From positions 25,470,037-25,534,036 of the forward strand of contig CM042157.1 in NCBI GenBank assembly GCA_023376005.1: a DNA stretch of 64,000 nucleotides, given 5' to 3'. Shown here piece by piece: positions 40,249 through 50,469 of this stretch. The position numbers were made by a program, and so were the translations under genes. Below the pieces are notes generated by a model, which saw only the letters and a list, made by a program, of their open reading frames with translations, searched no databases and was not told the origin of the DNA. The stretch's first letter is position 1. Each line of letters starts with the position of its first letter. This stretch comes from Doryteuthis pealeii (taxonomy: Eukaryota; Mollusca; Cephalopoda; Myopsida; Loliginidae).

Positions 40249-40863
40249 TATTATAATGGAGATTGTGTGTTTTTCTGTCTGTAACCGAAACTATATTACT
40301 ACTCAAGTTACAATTCCCATAGTTATTGACATCACATTCTCAATGATTTTATTTTTATTTTAACCTCAAATAAAATTGTTTTATATTATTAATACTGTTG
40401 ACCATATCTACATACGAAAACTATGCAATTATATTCATATATACAACAAAATAGCAGTTTACAGTGTGAATAGGAAGGCTAATTTGCATATTGATATTAA
40501 AAATGTGATTTTAATAAATATGTGCTTGGTATTATTGATTTCTAACCGTTTGGTTTTATTTTAATGAATATAAGCAAAAATCTCTTCAATAAATCTTAAA
40601 AGAAATCCATTAACATGAAAAAATAACTGTCATTTTATTCTTTACTTCCCCTTTTAACTAAATACTTAAATTAGAAAAAATAACAATGAAAGACGAGAGT
40701 GATGGAAGAGTACGTTTCAGTTGTTCTATATATATATTATCACACCCTCTGTTTCAAATCTTTATATCTGTATTCTTATTTAAATTAGCCTTTCTAATTT
40801 AATACGATATTTTATTACATTAAAACTTAAATACTTGCACCCGGAGGGTGCATATATTTGCTA

Positions 40864-40864
<1 letters not shown>
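40246..40864 (+). mobile_element. Helitron-A copy 6
   Basis: TCTTATTATAATGG inserted in a TA tract; hairpin GCACCCGGAGGGTGC; CTAG at 40861-40864, followed by (TA)n. 619 bp. Confidence 0.85.

Positions 40865-40865
<1 letters not shown>

Positions 40866-40902
<37 letters not shown>
40866..40902. repeat. (TA)n microsatellite
   Basis: TA tract on the other side of Helitron-A copy 6. The element probably inserted into one TA array. Confidence 0.85.
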
Positions 40903-40903
<1 letters not shown>

Positions 40904-41460
40904 AGGGAGAATAATAGTGTATTAACGCTATGAGAAATGCAAACAGCCTGGCTTGGGATTCTGATCTCGTGTCAACAATTACATTTCCTACGACGATAAC
41001 CAATGCACTGCGTGTCCCATTGTCTGAATTATATAGCCCCGTGTTTGATATTTGGTTGAGAGAAATAATTACAAATTTAATGTCGAAATATTTCCCGCTT
41101 CGACATCGAAATGAAATACAGGTACCGTTTTGGAGAGATGCATTGAAACAGTAATTAATAGACCACTGCGTTTGCACGGATTTAATGCTTTTCATTCAGT
41201 TGTGGCTCCAACACTGGTATTGTAAAGATTTCATATTCAAGTCTAACCATTGTTTGGTTGTTGTTTGCTCCCCTCTCAAAGAATGTTTAATAATCCCCCC
41301 CCACCCCCACCCCTAAGTAGAAACGGCTGAGACCAAATTTATAATATCATAATATTAACAAAATCAGTTATGGTCACATGTGTTCGAATGTGTCATCATA
41401 TCAGATGAATAATGGAAGATTATGTTCTTAATGCATGAGAAAAACGGAAGAGAACGGACA
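40903..41460. other. No gene recognised
   Basis: 40930-41154 is open for 74 codons on the plus strand (RNANSLAWDSDLVSTITFP and others) and a longer frame exists on minus; neither has a known motif. Confidence 0.3.
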
Positions 41461-41484
41461 AGAGAGAGGTACAGAAAGCATTAA

Positions 41485-41575
41485 GGAAAGAAAGAAAGAA
41501 AGAAAGAAGGAAAGAAAGAAAAAGAAGAAGAATGAAAGAAAGAAAGAAAGAAAAGAAAGAAAGAAAAATATGTAA
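41485..41575. repeat. (GAAA)n microsatellite
   Basis: Imperfect. Confidence 0.85.
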
Positions 41576-41715
41576 AGAAATAATGGATGGACTAAGAAAC
41601 TAATAGACGACAGACAAAATGAAGCTATATATATACATTAACACAAAAATGTATTTTCCCATGAATATATATTATAAACACACACACACACACACATATA
41701 TATTATTATAAAATA

Positions 41716-41986
41716 TACTAAAATTACAAACTCACATGAGGGGACTGAACGCTGACATCGGAATACTCCGTTATTATAAATTTTTTACAGACGCTGCCGC
41801 TGTCAATAACAACAGAGACAAAAGATCCGTTGAACAGGAACAACAGTCATTTGATAAAGGGTATCTAACGAACCCGAAAATTTATGATAAAAAATAATAA
41901 TAAAAAAATAAGTGAATCCAATACTCCATAATATCGAGTTCATTCATTTATTTTTACATGCTTTGTAATAAAACCCAACTTAAAAA

Positions 41987-42046
<60 letters not shown>
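41716..42046 (+). mobile_element. 270-bp dispersed repeat plus (TA)n (copy 1)
   Basis: Near-identical to 58293-58615: TGAACGCTGACATCGGAATA, GACGCTGCCGCTGTCAATAA, GATCCGTTGAACAGGA, GGGTATCTAACGAACCC and CCATAATATCGAGTTCATTC. Both copies run into (TA)n at the same point. AGGGTATCTAACGAACCCGAAA resembles a hammerhead helix II plus GAAA, but the other core bases are lost. Confidence 0.75.
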
Positions 42047-42049
<3 letters not shown>

Positions 42050-42180
42050 GAACAAATAAAAGGTTTAGCTTTTATTTATTTTCATAGGAACAATCTTTAC
42101 AACCGAGCGGTTTCTTGCTAAGGCATTCGTCAGGTAAAACGAAATAGTTCTTGAAAATGAAAGAAATGGTACAAATGGTT
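42047..42180 (-). mobile_element. Repeat carrying the 42095-42139 hammerhead
   Basis: Sequence between a (TA)n tract and the GT-rich region. Only the ribozyme is diagnostic; element limits unknown. Confidence 0.45.
42095..42139 (-). ncRNA. Hammerhead ribozyme, type I, all core bases present
   Basis: Minus strand: helix I 5' arm TTTTAC, core CTGACGA (position 7 may be any base), helix II ATGC-CTTA-GCAA (TGC/GCA pairs), core GAAA, helix III CCG-CT-CGG (or CC-GCTC-GG), cleavage dinucleotide TT, helix I 3' arm GTAAAG. Helix I pairs over 6 bp (five Watson-Crick and one G-U). Sequence unrelated to the other two outside the core, so it is a separate family. Confidence 0.8.
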
Positions 42181-42339
42181 AAATGTGCGTTTTTTAACTG
42201 CATTGCATATTTACATGTTAACGTGATGTTTGTTTGTACGTGTGCGTATGTCGTCGAGCGCGTGCGCATGAAAATGCGTATAGACTGTGATGTTATGATC
42301 GTATCCACGCGCGTGTTTGCGTATGAATATGCATATATA

Positions 42340-42378
42340 TGTATATATATATGTGTGTGTGTGTGTGTGTATGCCTTT

Positions 42379-42444
<66 letters not shown>

Positions 42445-42535
42445 AAAATATGTATATAGATATAGTATATACACTGAAAATATATTATAAACACACACAC
42501 ATACATATATATATATACGCACATACATACATACA

Positions 42536-42570
<35 letters not shown>
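42340..42570. repeat. Mixed (GT)n/(CA)n/(TA)n region
   Basis: GT then CA then TA blocks. Frames here are artefacts. Confidence 0.9.
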
Positions 42571-42578
<8 letters not shown>

Positions 42579-42627
42579 ATATCTACCTTTCTCCACATAC
42601 TGTCGGATTAACCTCCTCACATTTCTC

Positions 42628-42631
<4 letters not shown>

Positions 42632-42662
<31 letters not shown>
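42632..42662. repeat. (TA)n microsatellite
   Basis: Preceded by ATACTGTCGGATTAAC, as at window positions 41-56. Confidence 0.85.
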
Positions 42663-42666
<4 letters not shown>

Positions 42667-42695
42667 GGAAGGGTGGATGGGTTTAGGATCCGACG

Positions 42696-42876
42696 ATATG
42701 CTGTAGATAGAAGGAAAGTGGTCAAGAAATGATCAACTCAAAACAAGTCACAGGGTGGTACGTTTCGTCTGTATGCACATGTATGCTGAGAAAGTCTGTG
42801 CATACAGACGAAACGTACCACCCTGTGACTTGTTTTGAGTTGATCATTTCTTGACCACTTTCCTTCTATATACAGC

Positions 42877-42880
<4 letters not shown>
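42696..42880. repeat. Long hairpin, about 84-bp arms
   Basis: 42696-42779 is the inverse of 42797-42880 with one or two differences; loop about 17 nt. Arms include GGTGGTACGTTTCGTCTG and the outer end ATATGCTGTA. GTCTGTGCATACAGACGAAAC is a hammerhead-like helix II plus GAAA, but the CUGANGA box is imperfect. Confidence 0.85.
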
Positions 42881-42915
<35 letters not shown>

Positions 42916-42917
42916 AT

Positions 42918-42970
<53 letters not shown>

Positions 42971-43029
42971 ATACACTGAAAATTAGGCTAATCAGATATA
43001 CCAACAAAGATACATACTTGGATTCCACA

Positions 43030-43112
<83 letters not shown>

Positions 43113-43130
43113 AAGAGAGAGAGAGGGGTG
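42881..43130. repeat. (TA)n, (GA)n, (CA)n, (TA)n blocks
   Basis: TA 42880-42918, GA 42920-42966, CA 43031-43060, TA 43061-43110, GA. Confidence 0.9.
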
Positions 43131-43632
43131 ATAGGGGGAGAGGGAGAGTGAAATAGGTAAAAGAAAGAACTCAAGAGAGAAGGGAAGAGACAAAATTAAG
43201 TGAGTAGGAAAAAGATAACGTTATACATCAGACGCATTTTGTTTGTCTCAAGTGAACGAAATTTATGGAAAAAAGGAAGAAAGACAGAACGAAATAAATA
43301 AATAAAGGATAAACTTGGAAATAATTAAATGAGTGAGGGAATTAAAACGGAAGACAGACTGAGAGATAGAAAGATGAACAAAAGAAAAAGATATCTTGAA
43401 AACGTAGTTTGGAGGTTCCTTTTTAAACAAAAGACAAGTTAATAATGATCCAATCTTTTGAAATCAGCAATTGTTTCTGTTTTAAGGAAATGAATTCGAT
43501 ACGTATTCATTTGCGGATAAAGAAAAACGGAACATTAAATTCAATTTATCTATTTGTTTATTTATCAGGAAGCCAGTAATGAATAATAACCAAAATATGA
43601 TCATCTATATGATAAACTAATTACAATACAAA
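43131..43632. other. No gene recognised
   Basis: A-rich with scattered GAAA, no domain. Confidence 0.4.
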
Positions 43633-44272
43633 TCTTATTATAATGGAGATTGTGTGTTTTCTGTCTGTAACCGAAACTATATTACTACTCAAGTCACAAT
43701 TCCCTTAATTATTTACGTCAAATTCTCCATGATTTCATTCTTTTAAACCTTCAGTTATTAATAAAAATCGTTTTACATTATTAATACTGTTGACCATATC
43801 TACGTACTAATAACATGCAATTGTATTTATATATACAACAAAATAGCGGTTTACAGTTTGAACGAGAAGGCTAATTTGCATATTGATATTTAAAATTTTA
43901 TTTTAATAAATATGTGCTTGGTATTATTGATTTCTAATTGTTTGGTTTTATCTAAGAAATATAAACAAAAATCTCGTGTATAAATCTTAAAAGAAATTTA
44001 TTTACAAGAAGAACTAACTGTAATATTATCCTTTACTTCCTATTTTAACTAAATAGTTAAAATTAGGAAAATTTACCAATGAAAGAGGGGAGTAATGGAA
44101 AATGATGGAATAGTTAGTTTCAAAGTTGTTCTATTTTTCGATTATACCCCCTCTGTTGCAGATCTTTTTATCTGCATTCTTAGTCAGTTTCATTAGCCTT
44201 TCTAATTTAATATGATATTTTATTACATCAAAACTTAAATACTTGCACCCGGAGGGTGCATATATTTGCTAG
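43633..44272 (+). mobile_element. Helitron-A copy 7
   Basis: AAA|TCTTATTATAATGG to hairpin GCACCCGGAGGGTGC and CTAG 44269-44272. 640 bp. Confidence 0.85.
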
Positions 44273-44289
44273 TGTATATAATAAAAATG

Positions 44290-44885
44290 TTTATTGTTTG
44301 GTTTGGTTTTTGTTTTACGGCATATCAATCTGGTGGGTTATTTAATGCCGACAAAGTTTTGAAATAAATTCATTTTTAATGGATAATCAGATTTTGTTTA
44401 TTAACACATCTTTTTCTAATTAACCCATAGGGACCCTAACAAGTAATATCACTACGTGTCAGAGTGGACCAGTGTGCAATGGTGATGAAGGGGTGCTGGA
44501 CATTCCCCAAACCTCCAGAAATGTAACCTCATCATCAGATAGAGTTTAACGTCATTCCTAGGACAAGATGACCCTCAGCCACTGCCTTCTAGCACATATA
44601 TGATAAAAAGAGTTTGGGGTTGCCATGAGGGCAATAGGGTTGGGTCAGTCTTATAGGTGCTAGGGCTTGACGTGACAAACCGATTGATCGGAGGGGGCCT
44701 CTCTAACCGCCCGTCTAGCCTAAGTAAGTGTCTAAGTGGAGTGTTGCAGGTCATGGACTGCTCATCCACCATAGTACCGTCCTTAAGCATCACGAGTCGC
44801 CACCCACAGCCAACAGGTGACCCATTGGGACAGTCTTACCCCTCTGCAGAAGTGCAGTCGGTGAATTCTAACACCCCAGTCGACA
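44290..44885 (-). mobile_element. R5 SINE-like element, full-length copy
   Basis: From GTTTGGTTTGGTTTTTG and TTTTACGGCATATCAATC through AGTGTGCAATGGTGATGAAG, CATCAGATAGAGTTTAACG, GGTGCTAGGGCTTGACGTGA, GGAGGGGGCCTCTC, GGTCATGGACTGCTCATCC and CCTCTGCAGAAGTGCAGTCG. About 590 bp. Orientation is deduced from the tail GGTTGATATGCCGTAAAAC with CAAACC units on the minus strand. Minor open frames have no known domain. Confidence 0.75.
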
Positions 44886-45280
44886 TGGCGGTGTTTATTG
44901 TATTCTTTTCATTTTATATAATCTATTTTTTAAAGTTTTTGCAATTGTGTGTATCAACATTAGTAAAAAATCTTTGATTGACTTCACACAACAGATTAGT
45001 ACCTCTGTAATTATCGGATTTTTATTTCAATAGCGTTATAAACCCAAATTATTAATTTTCCCATTAAACTAACCCTTAACCCTAAACCCTAAACCCTACC
45101 CACCTAGTTGAGTAACATGATATAACAGAGTGACCCAGAAAAAACAGAACCCAAATTATTTATTTTCCCATTAAACTGTTGAAGCTTCAAATATTCGTCG
45201 TATCTAAAACTAGTAAGGATCCTCACAACGCCACTGCAATAAAAGCAGGTAGTTTTCAGAGGTAAAAAAATAGTAAAGTC
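44886..45280. other. No gene recognised
   Basis: Contains three CCCTAAA-like units near 45080-45100 (see rejected list) and two copies of ACCCAAATTATT.ATTTTCCC (45050 and 45149) about 100 bp apart. Confidence 0.4.
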
Positions 45281-45281
45281 G

Positions 45282-45400
45282 TCGGGGCGGCCTAATGTCG
45301 GTATCAGCCAGACAGCGATGGAGTCTATACCCTTTTCAATAGAGCTAGACCAAGGAGATGGCTTTTGGGTCTGAGGCGGAGCGCCAAACCTACCTACCGA
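45282..45400 (-). mobile_element. SINE family 1 3' half
   Basis: AAGTCGTCGGGGCGGCCTAA, GGTATCAGCCAGACAGCGA and TAGAGCTAGACCAAGGAGA; head absent. Confidence 0.7.
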
Positions 45401-45720
45401 CTTTTGTCAAGAAACTGTCTACACCAAGTTAATTCAAATATAAAAGCTTTATCACGGATATTCAACGCTATCTGTTTAGATTTATAGCACCCACATTATC
45501 CACAAAATATCAATACACAGAATTATATGAAAAATTAAAGGTTTTAACGTAAACATTTCTATAAGATACTCCTCGATTGGAATATTTCGAGTATCCCGAC
45601 TGGAAAGTGTTCAGATTTACTTATAAAACTCAAACTCCCTTTTAACTCTTTCAAAATCAAATAGAACCAAACATTTTATTAGTGAGTATTAATTTTGAAG
45701 CCGGAATAAGGAAGATTATA
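45401..45720. other. No gene recognised
   Basis: AT-rich. Confidence 0.35.
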
Positions 45721-45724
45721 TATA

Positions 45725-46377
45725 CTAGCAAATATATGCACCCTCCGGGTGCAAGTATTTAAGTTTTAATGTAATAAGATATTGTATTAAATTAGAAAGG
45801 CTAATGAAACTAAATAAGAATACAGATAAAAGATTTGAAACAGAGGGAGTATAATAAAAGATTTGAAACAGAGGGAGTATAATAAAAAATGGAACAACTG
45901 AAACTTACTCTTCCATCACTCTCGTCTTTCATTGTTATTTTTTCTAATTTAAGTATTTAGTTATAAGAGGAAGTAAAGAATAAAATGACAGTTATTTTTT
46001 CTTGTTAATGGATTTCATTTAAGATTTATTGAAGAGATTTTTGCTTATATTCATTAAAATAAAACCAAACAATTAGAAATCAATAATACTAAGCACATAT
46101 TTATTAAATTCGATTTTTTAATATTAATATGCAAGTTAGCCTTCCCGTTCATATTGTAAACCGCTATTTTGTTGTATATATAAATATAATTGCATATTGT
46201 CAGTATGTAGACATAGTTAACAGTATTAATAATGTAAGACAATTTTATTAATAATTGAGGTTTAGATAAAAATAAAATCATGGAGAATGTGATGTCAATA
46301 ACTAAGAGAATTGTGACTTGAGTAGAATATAGTTTCGGTTACAGACAGAAAAACACACAATCTCCATTATAATAATA
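45725..46377 (-). mobile_element. Helitron-A copy 8
   Basis: CTAG 45725-45728, hairpin GCACCCTCCGGGTGC, 5' end near 46377 (TTATTATAATGGAG). It has the same tandem GATTTGAAACAGAGGGAG duplication as copies 3 and 4, which groups these three as a subfamily. Confidence 0.85.
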
Positions 46378-46418
46378 ATAATATATATATATAGATATAT
46401 ATATATATATATAAAATT

Positions 46419-46650
46419 AAACAAAAGGCACGTCTCCTGTTTAGTAATTTTATTTATGATCTTTTCAAGCTTTCTGGTCAACTTTTTAACATTTGGATGG
46501 GATCCGTAAATTAGTCCACCGAAGATCGTATACCGAGTACTTTCGGCACTTCATCATTAGGGGTGATGTTTTTATGTTCTAGTTTTTTTCAAGTTAGCAT
46601 ATTAAGGGTGTGAAGGCTGGAAGGAGGAGAATTGACAAGAAAAGTGTTAT
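46419..46650 (-). pseudogene. Coding remnant with decayed hammerhead (relative of 61590-61790)
   Basis: Minus strand: CATCACCCCTAATGATG, AAGTGCCGAAAGTACTCGG, then the frame FGGLIYGSHPNVKKLTRKLE, KIINKITKQET. The ribozyme core carries CTAATGA instead of CTGATGA and the 5' half of helix II is lost, so it should be inactive. The coding piece is conserved with 39862-40142 and 61683-61760. Confidence 0.5.
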
Positions 46651-46723
46651 AGGCATTTTAAAATGTCTGTACTGCACTGAAAATTAATTTTGTTTAAGGA
46701 TGGTTTGTATTGTTTGATGTATA

Positions 46724-46944
46724 AAGCTTCTAATATTTTAAGTTTTTGTTTGTTTTTTTCTTTGTGCAGAAGGTGCGTATTTTCTGTTACGATATTTCGG
46801 TAATCAGAGTGGGGGCATGTATGTAATTTATATATATATAAATTACATACATGCCCCCACTCTGATTACCGAAATATCGTAACAGAAAATACGCACCTTC
46901 TGCACAAAGAAAAAACAAAACAAAACTTAAAATATTAGAAGCTT
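46724..46944. repeat. Loop-less palindrome, about 110-bp arms
   Basis: 46724-46834 mirrors 46835-46944 almost perfectly around a TATATATATATA centre (GTAATTTATATATATATAAATTAC). Includes CACTCTGATTACCGAAATA in the arms. Confidence 0.85.
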
Positions 46945-46948
46945 ACCG

Positions 46949-46949
<1 letters not shown>

Positions 46950-46988
<39 letters not shown>

Positions 46989-47213
46989 TATATATTTATA
47001 TAATGGATAAAAGTAACCTACAAGAGTATATGTATGTATTTGTTTGTTCTCAGTCTTAACCCCTGGATACTGTGCGCTTCCAACGATCGTACTCGTACCC
47101 ACCGGTAAGCTACTACTCATACATTAACATATATATATATATATATATATATATAGATAAGGTTTTATATATATGCCTTCTAATTTCTATATATATAATA
47201 TATATATATATAT

Positions 47214-47240
<27 letters not shown>
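46950..47240. repeat. (TA)n clusters
   Basis: TA tracts at 46951-47000, 47131-47153 and 47193-47250 around 130 bp of unassigned sequence. TATGATGCTCATAAAAA... after the tract is repeated at 47460-47560, a tandem duplication of about 215 bp. Confidence 0.8.
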
Positions 47241-47253
<13 letters not shown>

Positions 47254-47426
47254 GATGCTCATAAAAAGAAAAAAGAAAACTTTATCATGAAGAATACAAA
47301 CATTTATTCCATTATTTTGTTTTCATTTTTAAATATTATCTTATTTCGAAGACAAAACATTGCAAAAATATAATCTTTTTTTATCTCCTTAGATATATAG
47401 CATCCACATTATCCACAAATATATAT

Positions 47427-47469
<43 letters not shown>

Positions 47470-47705
47470 CTCATAAAAATTAAAAATACAACTTTATCAC
47501 GAAGAACATTTATTTGATTATTTTGTTTTCATTTTTAAATATGATATTTTTTGTAGACAAAACTAATTTACGTTTAATGACATTGTTGACAGATTTCTGT
47601 GCGTTCTTTTATCTGCAGTTTGTCTCTCAATTATATCCAAGTCTCGCTGGATCTACAAATCTCGCGAGATAAGCAGATTATCAATGGGTTTTGACAAATG
47701 TGCTT
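47241..47705. other. Tandem duplicate flanks; no gene recognised
   Basis: 47251-47420 and 47463-47600 share GATGCTCATAAAAA, AACTTTATCA.GAAGAA, TTTATT.ATTATTTTGT and GTAGACAAAAC, each preceded by (TA)n. Confidence 0.55.
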
Positions 47706-47918
47706 CTAATATCTTTTCAGGTTTTGAATAGATCTTTTATCCTGAATGATTGGCGATTTGTTTAACTGTTTGACGCACCGTTCCGTGTCTTTTGACGAGG
47801 CATCCATTGCTGAACACTGAAAACGTCTGGAGGTTTTAAAAAAACTGCACGTATTTTTAGAAGGATTAAATGATCGAAATTGCGTCTTTATTGATGTTCG
47901 CATTGAAAGCAACGTACA

Positions 47919-47925
<7 letters not shown>
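47706..47925 (-). other. Open frame, unassigned
   Basis: A minus-strand frame of about 70 codons (SMRTSIKTQFRSFNPSKNTC, AMDASSKDTERCVKQLNKSP, IIQDKRSIQNLKRY). It may be a remnant of a transposase or unknown protein; no domain recognised. Confidence 0.2.

Positions 47926-47973
<48 letters not shown>
47925..47973. repeat. (TA)n microsatellite
   Basis: About 24 TA units. Confidence 0.95.
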
Positions 47974-47975
<2 letters not shown>

Positions 47976-48109
47976 CACTTTCAAAGAAAGAAAAAAATAT
48001 TAACAAACCGTATTTTCCGTAATAAATTTATTTCGACCAAAAGCTCTAAAGGTTTTAAAAATCCAAAAGCTCAATCTAATTTATATATTTCTTTGTCTTC
48101 TGTCTGTCA

Positions 48110-48232
48110 ATCTCCCTCTCTCTCTCTCTATCTCTCTCTCTCTCTCTCTCTTTGCTTGTCTGTATTTCTCTCTCTTCCTCTCTGATTCTCTCTATATATA
48201 TGTCTCTCTCTTTTTCTTCCTTCTTTGTCTTT

Positions 48233-48298
<66 letters not shown>

Positions 48299-48395
48299 TT
48301 GTCTGTATCTCCCTGTCTCTCTCTCCTCTCTCTGTCTCTCTCTCTCTCTTTCTTTGTCTGTCTCCCTGGCAATCTCTCTCTCTTTGCTTGTTTTG

Positions 48396-48453
<58 letters not shown>

Positions 48454-48610
48454 TCCTCCTACTCTTTATGGATACATAGTGCAATGAACCAAAATTTATG
48501 TAAGTATTCTTCTCTGTCTGTCTGCGTGTCTGTCTGTCTCTCTCTCGCTCTCTCATTCTCTCACTGTGTGTGTCTCTGTATATATGACTATCTCTGTCTA
48601 CCTGTACATT
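48110..48610. repeat. (CT)n/(CTGT)n polypyrimidine tract
   Basis: About 500 bp, mainly CT, with TTTGTCTGTCT-type interruptions. The Arg/Glu-rich minus frame (192 codons) is an artefact. Confidence 0.95.
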
Positions 48611-48779
48611 GTCCGATGCTCCTCGCAGATGTTCCCCTGGTATTTTACTTGACATGAATTTCCCGGAAAACATGGCACAGATTTCCAAGACAAAGTCTAA
48701 AATCAATTCATTGGAGAGAATCTAGCCGACGAATAAAGTGCTTGGAACGGCAAAACTGTCGTCTTTTTTGTTCCGTTTT

Positions 48780-48835
48780 GTTTGTTTGTTTGTTTGTTTG
48801 TTGTTTTTTTTGTTGTTTTTTTTTTGTTTTTTAGA
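48780..48835. repeat. (TTTG)n tract
   Basis: TTTG units followed by T-rich sequence. Confidence 0.8.
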
Positions 48836-48990
48836 ATTATAGTCTACCTTCTGGAGGACTCGTTTCTTCTGCTTTCATGAGGTGAGGCAAAAATATCCGC
48901 CAAAAATTCCCAAGTACCTCGGTCCGAATGAGGATAACTGATTCGAAAGGCCAATGCTTTTATACCATCGTGTGATATTAGATTTTGAAT

Positions 48991-49317
48991 TACCGTATTT
49001 GACGGCATATAAGACGTACGAGCATATAAGACGCACCCCCATTTCACCAAGGCCAGATTCAGGAAAAATGTTTTTAGTGTATTTAAGCATATATTGTTGA
49101 AAACAGACTAGCTGTGAATTACACATGCAGAAACATAGCTGTATAAAAGCAATTTGGCAGTACAGGCAAGCAATAAGCATACACAAGACAACTCAATAGC
49201 AGGAAAAAAATAATAATAAAATTAAACTCAAATTTCACCTACGATATAAGACGTGGGGCAATTTTTTGAGCCAAAATGTTGGAAAAAAGTGCGTCGTATA
49301 TGCCGTCAAATACGGTA
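48991..49317. mobile_element. Complete TIR MITE
   Basis: Terminal inverted repeats TACCGTATTTGACGGCATAT and the inverse ATATGCCGTCAAATACGGTA bound about 327 bp. Subterminal AAGACGCACCCCCATTTCA and GCGTCGTATATG fit the half-copies at 1915-1980, 5590-5670 and 59268-59343. No transposase. Confidence 0.85.
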
Positions 49318-49431
49318 ATCACTTACCATTTTTCACTCGTGTTAGCCAACTTGTCTTGTCGGAGAGGTTTAGAATGCGCCTACTATACCCGAGGTAGAGA
49401 GGTAAGTATTGACCAACAACTTCGAAAGAGC

Positions 49432-49708
49432 TGGATGCGACACATGGTCAATTTCTTAGGCGGTGTTTAACGGGTTAGAATTAAAAGTTTTCTTCTCCTG
49501 GATTGGTTGCCTAACCAAGGTTAAATAGCCCAGTCCGCCTTACTATTCACTCCTCGCAACAGGTAGAATATTTGAATACATACATTTCCCAAAGGTATTA
49601 GCGCTAAATGAAGAAAAAAGAGCTTCCAGGATTTGAACTCGTATCGCTGAGTCCATTTCCTTCAGCAATAACCATTACACAATTTGTCTCCACAAATTCA
49701 ATGGGTGC
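49432..49708 (-). mobile_element. SINE family 2 copy
   Basis: Minus strand: head region TTGTGTAATGGTTATTGCTG (box A), box B GAGTTCAAATCC, full body. Tail end near GAGCTGGATGCG. Confidence 0.75.
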
Positions 49709-49747
49709 TTTTACTTTTCTTGAATGCTTCATTCGCCTGCAGGTGTG

Positions 49748-49955
49748 GGGGGTAATCGTTACCGTCATCGGAAAAGGACTCAGAGATCCGAATTCAAATC
49801 CTGAACGAAGCTGTTTGCATTTAACATAGCGCTAATACACTTGGGAAAGATAGGCGTCCAAATATTCTTCTCCATCTATGGGTAAATAGTAGCGAAGACT
49901 AGACTCTGTAACCTTGCTATGGCAATCGGTCTCAGAAATTGAATTGAAATCAAAG
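49748..49955 (+). mobile_element. SINE family 2 copy, partial
   Basis: GGACTCAGAGATCCGAATTC, TTAACATAGCGCTAATACAC, ATGGGTAAATAGTAGCGAAG. Another 3' piece (AAATTTAAACCTGGTAAACTC...CCTGCTCGTGAAGGGATGGG) lies at 50090-50185. Confidence 0.7.
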
Positions 49956-50217
49956 AGACTCACTTTTCATTAGTCAAATTATATTCAGAGTTTCACCTCC
50001 TTTTTCATAGCTAGAGAGGATAGCAAATCTTATGTAATAATAGATTATACTGAAGTGATACACGATATGATAATCTTAGTATGGCCACCGGTATAGGAGA
50101 ACGGAAAATCAAAATTTAAACCTGGTAAACTCGGCTCAAGGAATTGACATTTTTTGTATCCTGCTCGTGAAGGGATGGGCAAATATGTATGTAATCACCA
50201 TTTCTTTGTAATAAGTA
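49956..50217. other. Decayed SINE2 fragments
   Basis: Contains the 3' SINE2 piece noted above; otherwise unassigned. Confidence 0.4.
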
Positions 50218-50465
50218 AGTAAAGTCGTCGGGGTGGCCTAGAGTCGGTATCAGCCAATCAGCGAGGGAGTTGTCCCCTTTTCACTAGCGCTGGACCAAGG
50301 AGATTGTTTTAGCTTCTAGGTTGAGCGCCACACCTACCATTAGCTCCTTACTTTACCGCACAGATCTCTATGCTACTCATACGCTGAAATGGCGAGGACC
50401 GGTGTCGAACTAGGAACCTTGTGGTTTCTAGCCGAACGCTCTACCGACTAAGCTAAACCGGCCCA
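50218..50465 (-). mobile_element. SINE family 1 copy (dimer partner)
   Basis: Complete: TAAAGTCGTCGGGGTGGCCT at the 3' end, box B GTGTCGAACTAGGAACC, box A region CCGACTAAGCTAAACCGGCC on the plus strand. Confidence 0.85.
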
Positions 50466-50469
50466 TTAA

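Noticed and set aside
45070..45106. CCCTAAA units resembling plant-type telomere repeat
   Set aside because: Only about three imperfect units inside repeat-rich DNA; too short to be telomeric and animal telomeres are usually TTAGGG.
48128..48706. 192-codon Arg/Glu-rich frame
   Set aside because: Translation of the reverse of a (CT)n tract.
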